Source: Rhexocercosporidium sp. MPI-PUGE-AT-0058
Lineage: Eukaryota > Ascomycota > Leotiomycetes > Helotiales
Direction: 5' to 3'
Length of the DNA: 64,000 nt
Assembly: GCA_020746875.1 (NCBI GenBank)
Contig: JAGTJL010000021.1
Location: 744,001-808,000 of the forward strand
The notes beneath the pieces are model-generated. The model saw nothing but the letters and a program-made list of their open reading frames with translations, was not told the DNA's origin and did no database searches. How positions within the stretch are numbered: position 1 is the first letter of the stretch; every line of letters starts with the position of its first letter. Below are positions 60,300 to 64,000 of the stretch, one piece after another. The position numbers and the translations under genes are program-made.

Positions 60300-62482
60300 A
60301 TGGACACAATACCGAACGAGTTCCCCATCTCCTTGAGATCATGGCCATCGGCGAACAGCAACGACGCCCTGCCCTCCATCATCCAGCGCATCAACCTTGA
60401 ACGAGGCGGCTTCAAGAACATCACAGAGGAGAGTCTGCGCGAGGAGATTGCTAGAGAGGAACTGAACAATGGAGACAATGGGGACAGCTCGAGCGAAGAC
60501 GAGGAGGAACCAGATAAGGCGAAGGAGCTCAATACTGCGCGTGAGGAGTTCATTGGGCAAATTGAGTAGGTCACCAATTTCAACAGGAAGCATATATATA
60601 CTGACCAGCCCCCAGACAAGCTCACCAAGCCTCGATGCTCGCTCTAGACTTCATCTCTCTTCTCCTCTCGAAAGACGCCCCCGTACAAGCCAGTCTATCC
60701 CTCTCCCCAGATCTCCAGGCAATGGTTGGAGCAAAGACACTTGGAGCAGATAAGTTGGCGGCACCAAGAACAACAGAGGCGCAGAAGCAAGATAACCGGA
60801 ATATCGCAAAGGGATGGAAAGTCCAACACCTTGACAAGACTGTCGACTCGATATTGGCATCTGCCGCGCGACTGGAGAAGGAAATCGAGCACGAAACAAA
60901 GTACTGGGAGCAGGTTCTGGCTGTGAGCGAGAAGGGGTGGGCGATTTGTAGATTGCCGAACCAGAAGCATATCTTGGGTGTCAGATTTGGATTCTCGGAA
61001 TCATCCCCTGCGTTCAAGGGTCGAAGTCTTGCTGCACTCAAACGGAATCCTGATGGAACCATCTCTCTGGACCAAGGACTGGCGGATGCCGAGCCGAAGA
61101 CCCTAAGAGTTCGGATTGAGGTTGATGGCACATTTACGGGATCATCTACCCTTCCGAAAGCTGCACCACAGGACTCTCCAGTCGAAGCTCTAATTCTACA
61201 AGCAAGAAACACCATATTCTCCGAAGAACTCTGGCAAGAGTTGAACCGCGAATCTCGGATCCTCCAACCTGTTCAGTCAAAAGACAGCACTCTGATCTAT
61301 CAACTCACAGATACCAAGACAATGGTTCTAGATCTCGTGCCCCTCGAAGAAGAACCTGTTCAGTCAACTGGCCCAGATGATGCTATCGCAGAAGGCATAT
61401 TCCTAGCTCTTAACATCCTTCTCAGCTTCGCTCATCGACAAGCCCACCGGAAGCGCACCCAGCCACCTCCTCCAATCGTCATAGAGAAACGAACAACACC
61501 TCCCCTCAACCTATTCCGACCCTTTATCACGCGCGCGAAACACCAAGACACAATCTCCAAGCTCAGGGACATCCTCCGACCCCTCCACCGCGTCCTCTCC
61601 TCCCTCTACCTCGAGCATCCCCCGTCATACAGCCAGATCCCCACGGTGTGGCCCTTACAACCCAACCTCACGATCGCAGAACGCACCGTCCTCGCGCTCA
61701 CCGAGCGCCTAGAAGTAACAGCAACCCTCACCATAACACCTACCACAACCATAACAATCAAAGCCCAAACGCACTCTCAGCCAACCATCTTCCCACAATT
61801 CGTCCTGTCGGTGTCACCCCCCGACTCGCCTCTCCACACAACCTGCCCCCCACCAACACGTCTCGACTCCATCCCTGCCCTGCAGGAATACCTCTACTAC
61901 GCAACCTCCTGCACCCTCGCCTCCATCTTCGTGCCGTCTCCTCAAGCCCCCCTAGAAAACCAATCCCAATCCCTCTCATCAACATGGACCCAAACAACCA
62001 CCCCCTCCATCCTAACCACCTCCCTCCCCCCGACCTCCAAAACCAAACAACTCGCCTTCACCATCCGCTCGACCCCTCAAACCTCCTCCAAAGGCGGCTC
62101 CCGCACCATCCTCCGCGTACAGTGGGAATGGGCACGGGGCGACCTCTCCGGTCGAGACATCCCCGCTTTCCCTGTAGAAGGAAAGAGGAGTACGCTCTGG
62201 GGCGAGGGGAAGGGAGCTGGTGTGTTGCACTTTACTGATAAGGAGAACAGATTAGGGATTTCGCCATTTAGGGAGGAGGATTTTGATATGGACAGTGGGA
62301 ATGGTAGGGGGAGTGGAGATGGCGTTGGAGAGAAGAGGAAGAGGGGTCTTCAAGCGGAGGGGTATTATGAGTGGATTGCTTGGGTGGGGGAGGATGATGA
62401 AGATAAGGGCTTCTTTGAGGTTGTGAGGAGCTTGAGGAGTGTGGTTGAGAGTGCCGGGACTGTGGGAGGTGGGGGAAAGTAG
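60300..62482 (+). CDS. med17: Mediator complex subunit 17
   Basis: Two exons (60300-60565, 60616-62482) total 2133 nt, 710 residues. Med17 (Srb4) is the central scaffold subunit of the Mediator head module, linking regulators to RNA polymerase II in the nucleus. Typical features are FPISLRSWP at the start, an acidic SSSEDEEEPDKAKEL segment near 60-75, then the split-junction motif ASMLALDFISLLLSK, SLSPDLQAMV and the helical core GWKVQHLDKTVDSILASA, EKEIEHETKYWEQVL. The second half contains several Thr/Pro-rich linkers and ends in YYEWIAWVGED. The intron is 50 bp (GTAGGT to CCCCAG) and joins GA with A to keep frame. A long plus-strand open frame at 61648-62238 is a shadow in another phase. Confidence 0.94.
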
Positions 62483-63388
62483 AGGGTTGAGCTGGGATGA
62501 TATGAGAAGCCGAAAGGAGAGAGAAGAGATGAGTAAGAAGGGGGTAAGGGATGTGGGAGCGACATTGTCCTGTTGTAGTTAGTAGAAATGGGAATACCAA
62601 CCAACACAAGACGAGGCTGCCGGATATCACATAGTAAATGTATGAGATATTTTCACATCCCACTATCCGTACATCTCACGAACGAACATCCTCTCCTGCG
62701 TCTTGTCGTTCACGTCGAATCGAATACCATAGTCCAGCGATCAGTGACTGATACCTCGACCTCCATGATCCGGAAGAAGAAAAAGTACACGGGGTTTCGA
62801 TTGTAATTGCGCGAATGTAATCGTATTATGCCAGACTAGCTACCTAGGTACGCAACAGGCAAGAAGGACTTCATGCTTCATAGATTATCGTTACAAGCCA
62901 GCCCAACGCGAAAGCAAAAGCAAATCGTGTATCATAACGTGCGCAATACAATCTCCCATCCTATCATCAATATTGTGTGCCGTGAGCCTCAGCCCAGCTG
63001 TCATCCATGTAGGAATCGCCGTGCTGGGCCCTTTTCCGTCTTGAGAAGTACTGTACATATCTAGCAGCCATGCTAGTGGTGGACTTTGGCTGCTTAAGGG
63101 GGCAGCAAGGACCAACAAAGAAAATGGAAAATCAAATACAAATTGCTAGTCGTCAATGAGGGCGGAGAAATGCACAATCGAACCCTTGAAATTCGTGCTT
63201 TTGTGTGTCTTTGCCGAAGTCCAGAGGTATTGTACTGCAATGGGCGAGAAGGTCGAGAGAGGACAGAAGGTGTCAAAGCTAGACTTTGTTGGAAGCAGTG
63301 CGGCTGCGTGTGCGACGGTTCTTTGCTGGAACAACACTGAAGAGCCCCATTAGCATGGCTACGAACAATTCCCGATTTTCATCTTGAC
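62483..63388. other. Spacer between convergent genes, no supported gene
   Basis: 900 bp between the 3' ends of med17 and the charged-protein gene. Short overlapping frames on both strands (62588-62806, 63143-63353) show no domains; the sequence reads as two 3' flanks. Confidence 0.5.
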
Positions 63389-64000
63389 TTACAGGCTCTT
63401 GGATTTAGCTGCGATGGCGGAAGTACTAGAAATATATTAGTATCCTTGTTGACATTTTACTGGGAATGGGCTTGCTTACCTGGCAATTTCAGCCTCTGGA
63501 GCGAGAGAAACAGACTCCACAGGCTCATCCTTAATATCCTCGAGTAGGTCAGGGAGGTCGCTGAGAACCGAAGATCCCTCAGTGATGCCAGAATTGGAGG
63601 CTTCTGTGACAGGTTCATCCTTACTGCTCTCTTCCTCAACAGACTCCTCCTTGACAGCCTTCTTGCGACCCTTCTTGGCGGCCGGCTTTGGCTTGGGTTC
63701 AATATCGTCAATGACATTGCCATCCTCAGCTGTTTCGACCTTCACGCCCTTCCTTTCACGAGGAGCTCGCTTCTTGGGAGCTGCCTTGGCCGAATGCTCA
63801 ACTTCCAGGTTTTCTACGGCATAATCGTCCTCGTCAACTTCAGCCTTTGTGGGCTTCGTCTTAGCCACACCACGCTTCTTGGTGGTGGGTTGGGTAGCCA
63901 GTTGCAAATCTTCCTCGTTCTTGATACCAGTATGGTCATCCACATTTCCTGACATTTCGGTATCTTCTTCCTTCTTGACAGCCTTCTTGGCTCGTGGCTT
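63389..64000 (-). CDS. Charged Lys/Glu/Ala-rich protein, C-terminal part, partial
   Basis: The 3' end of a gene that enters from the right edge. Exons read >64000-63480 and 63425-63389, joined by a GTAAGC donor and a TTTCTAG acceptor to end in STSAIAAKSKSL. The visible part has alternating basic blocks (KPRAKKAVKK, TTKKRGVAKTK, AAPKKRAPRERK, AAKKGRKKAVKEE) and acidic blocks, and ends with DLPDLLEDIKDEPVE. Basic blocks of this kind are found in chromatin-associated proteins and fungal proteins with AT-hook-like or histone-H1-like tails, but no domain can be named. Disorder and nuclear location are inferred. The identifying domain probably lies outside the window. Confidence 0.75.

Noticed and set aside
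60622..61215. 197-codon minus-strand frame
   Set aside because: Antisense shadow of med17; no domain.
61648..62238. 196-codon plus-strand frame rich in His, Pro and Arg
   Set aside because: It lies entirely inside med17 exon 2 in another phase; its composition follows from the C-rich codon use of med17.

Overview
This is a window of filamentous-ascomycete (Pezizomycotina) nuclear DNA. Genes are split by short introns (mostly 49-90 bp) with GTAAGT-like donors, CTAAC/CTAAT-like branch points and YAG acceptors. They include orthologues of fungal housekeeping genes (RfeG, Pfa5, Och1, ISN1, Med17, double-domain phosphofructokinase), and intergenic spacers are long. The overall gene style suggests Leotiomycetes or a related class, but nothing in the sequence fixes the class. 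All exon boundaries below come from reading splice sites by eye and checking that the joined exons keep one frame.

Layout. 1-813: 5' part of a secreted 5'-nucleotidase (minus, runs off the left edge). 3867-5041: RfeG-type regulator (minus). 7771-10287: DNA polymerase eta (minus). 10.3-25.2 kb: an accessory-looking stretch with three small proteins sharing a 'W-x-CCxC ... CxxC ... CxxC' module (13624, 23147, 24966), possible decayed relatives, a wrecked GT2 glycosyltransferase (16334-18167), and the intact palmitoyltransferase Pfa5 (19133-21087). 25.2-31.3 kb: gene desert. 31357-32581: Och1-type mannosyltransferase. 34.9-35.9 kb: gene relic. 36232-38901: acyl-CoA synthetase. 39389-39656: a MITE-like element with long terminal inverted repeats. 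41676-44071: tyrosinase (minus). 45.6-45.8 kb: AT-rich degenerate repeats. 46830-48018: MDR oxidoreductase. 48417-49033: START-like protein with a 7-nt first exon and a GC-AG intron. 50102-52683: a frameshifted protease-like gene. 53433-55651: IMP 5'-nucleotidase ISN1. 56563-59040: phosphofructokinase. 60300-62482: Mediator subunit Med17. 63389-64000: 3' part of a charged KE/AKK-rich protein (minus, runs off the right edge).

The conserved core genes (nucleotide metabolism, glycolysis, transcription, translesion synthesis, protein lipidation, Golgi mannosylation) are not an operon and show no shared pathway. The variable parts lie between them: the CCxC small-protein group with its neighbouring pseudogene, and the 39-53 kb section where a MITE, AT-rich repeats, tyrosinase, an oxidoreductase and a broken protease-like gene sit together. 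The small CCxC proteins are the best candidate for something little described. They look like stand-alone zinc-binding modules, and their function cannot be read from sequence alone.
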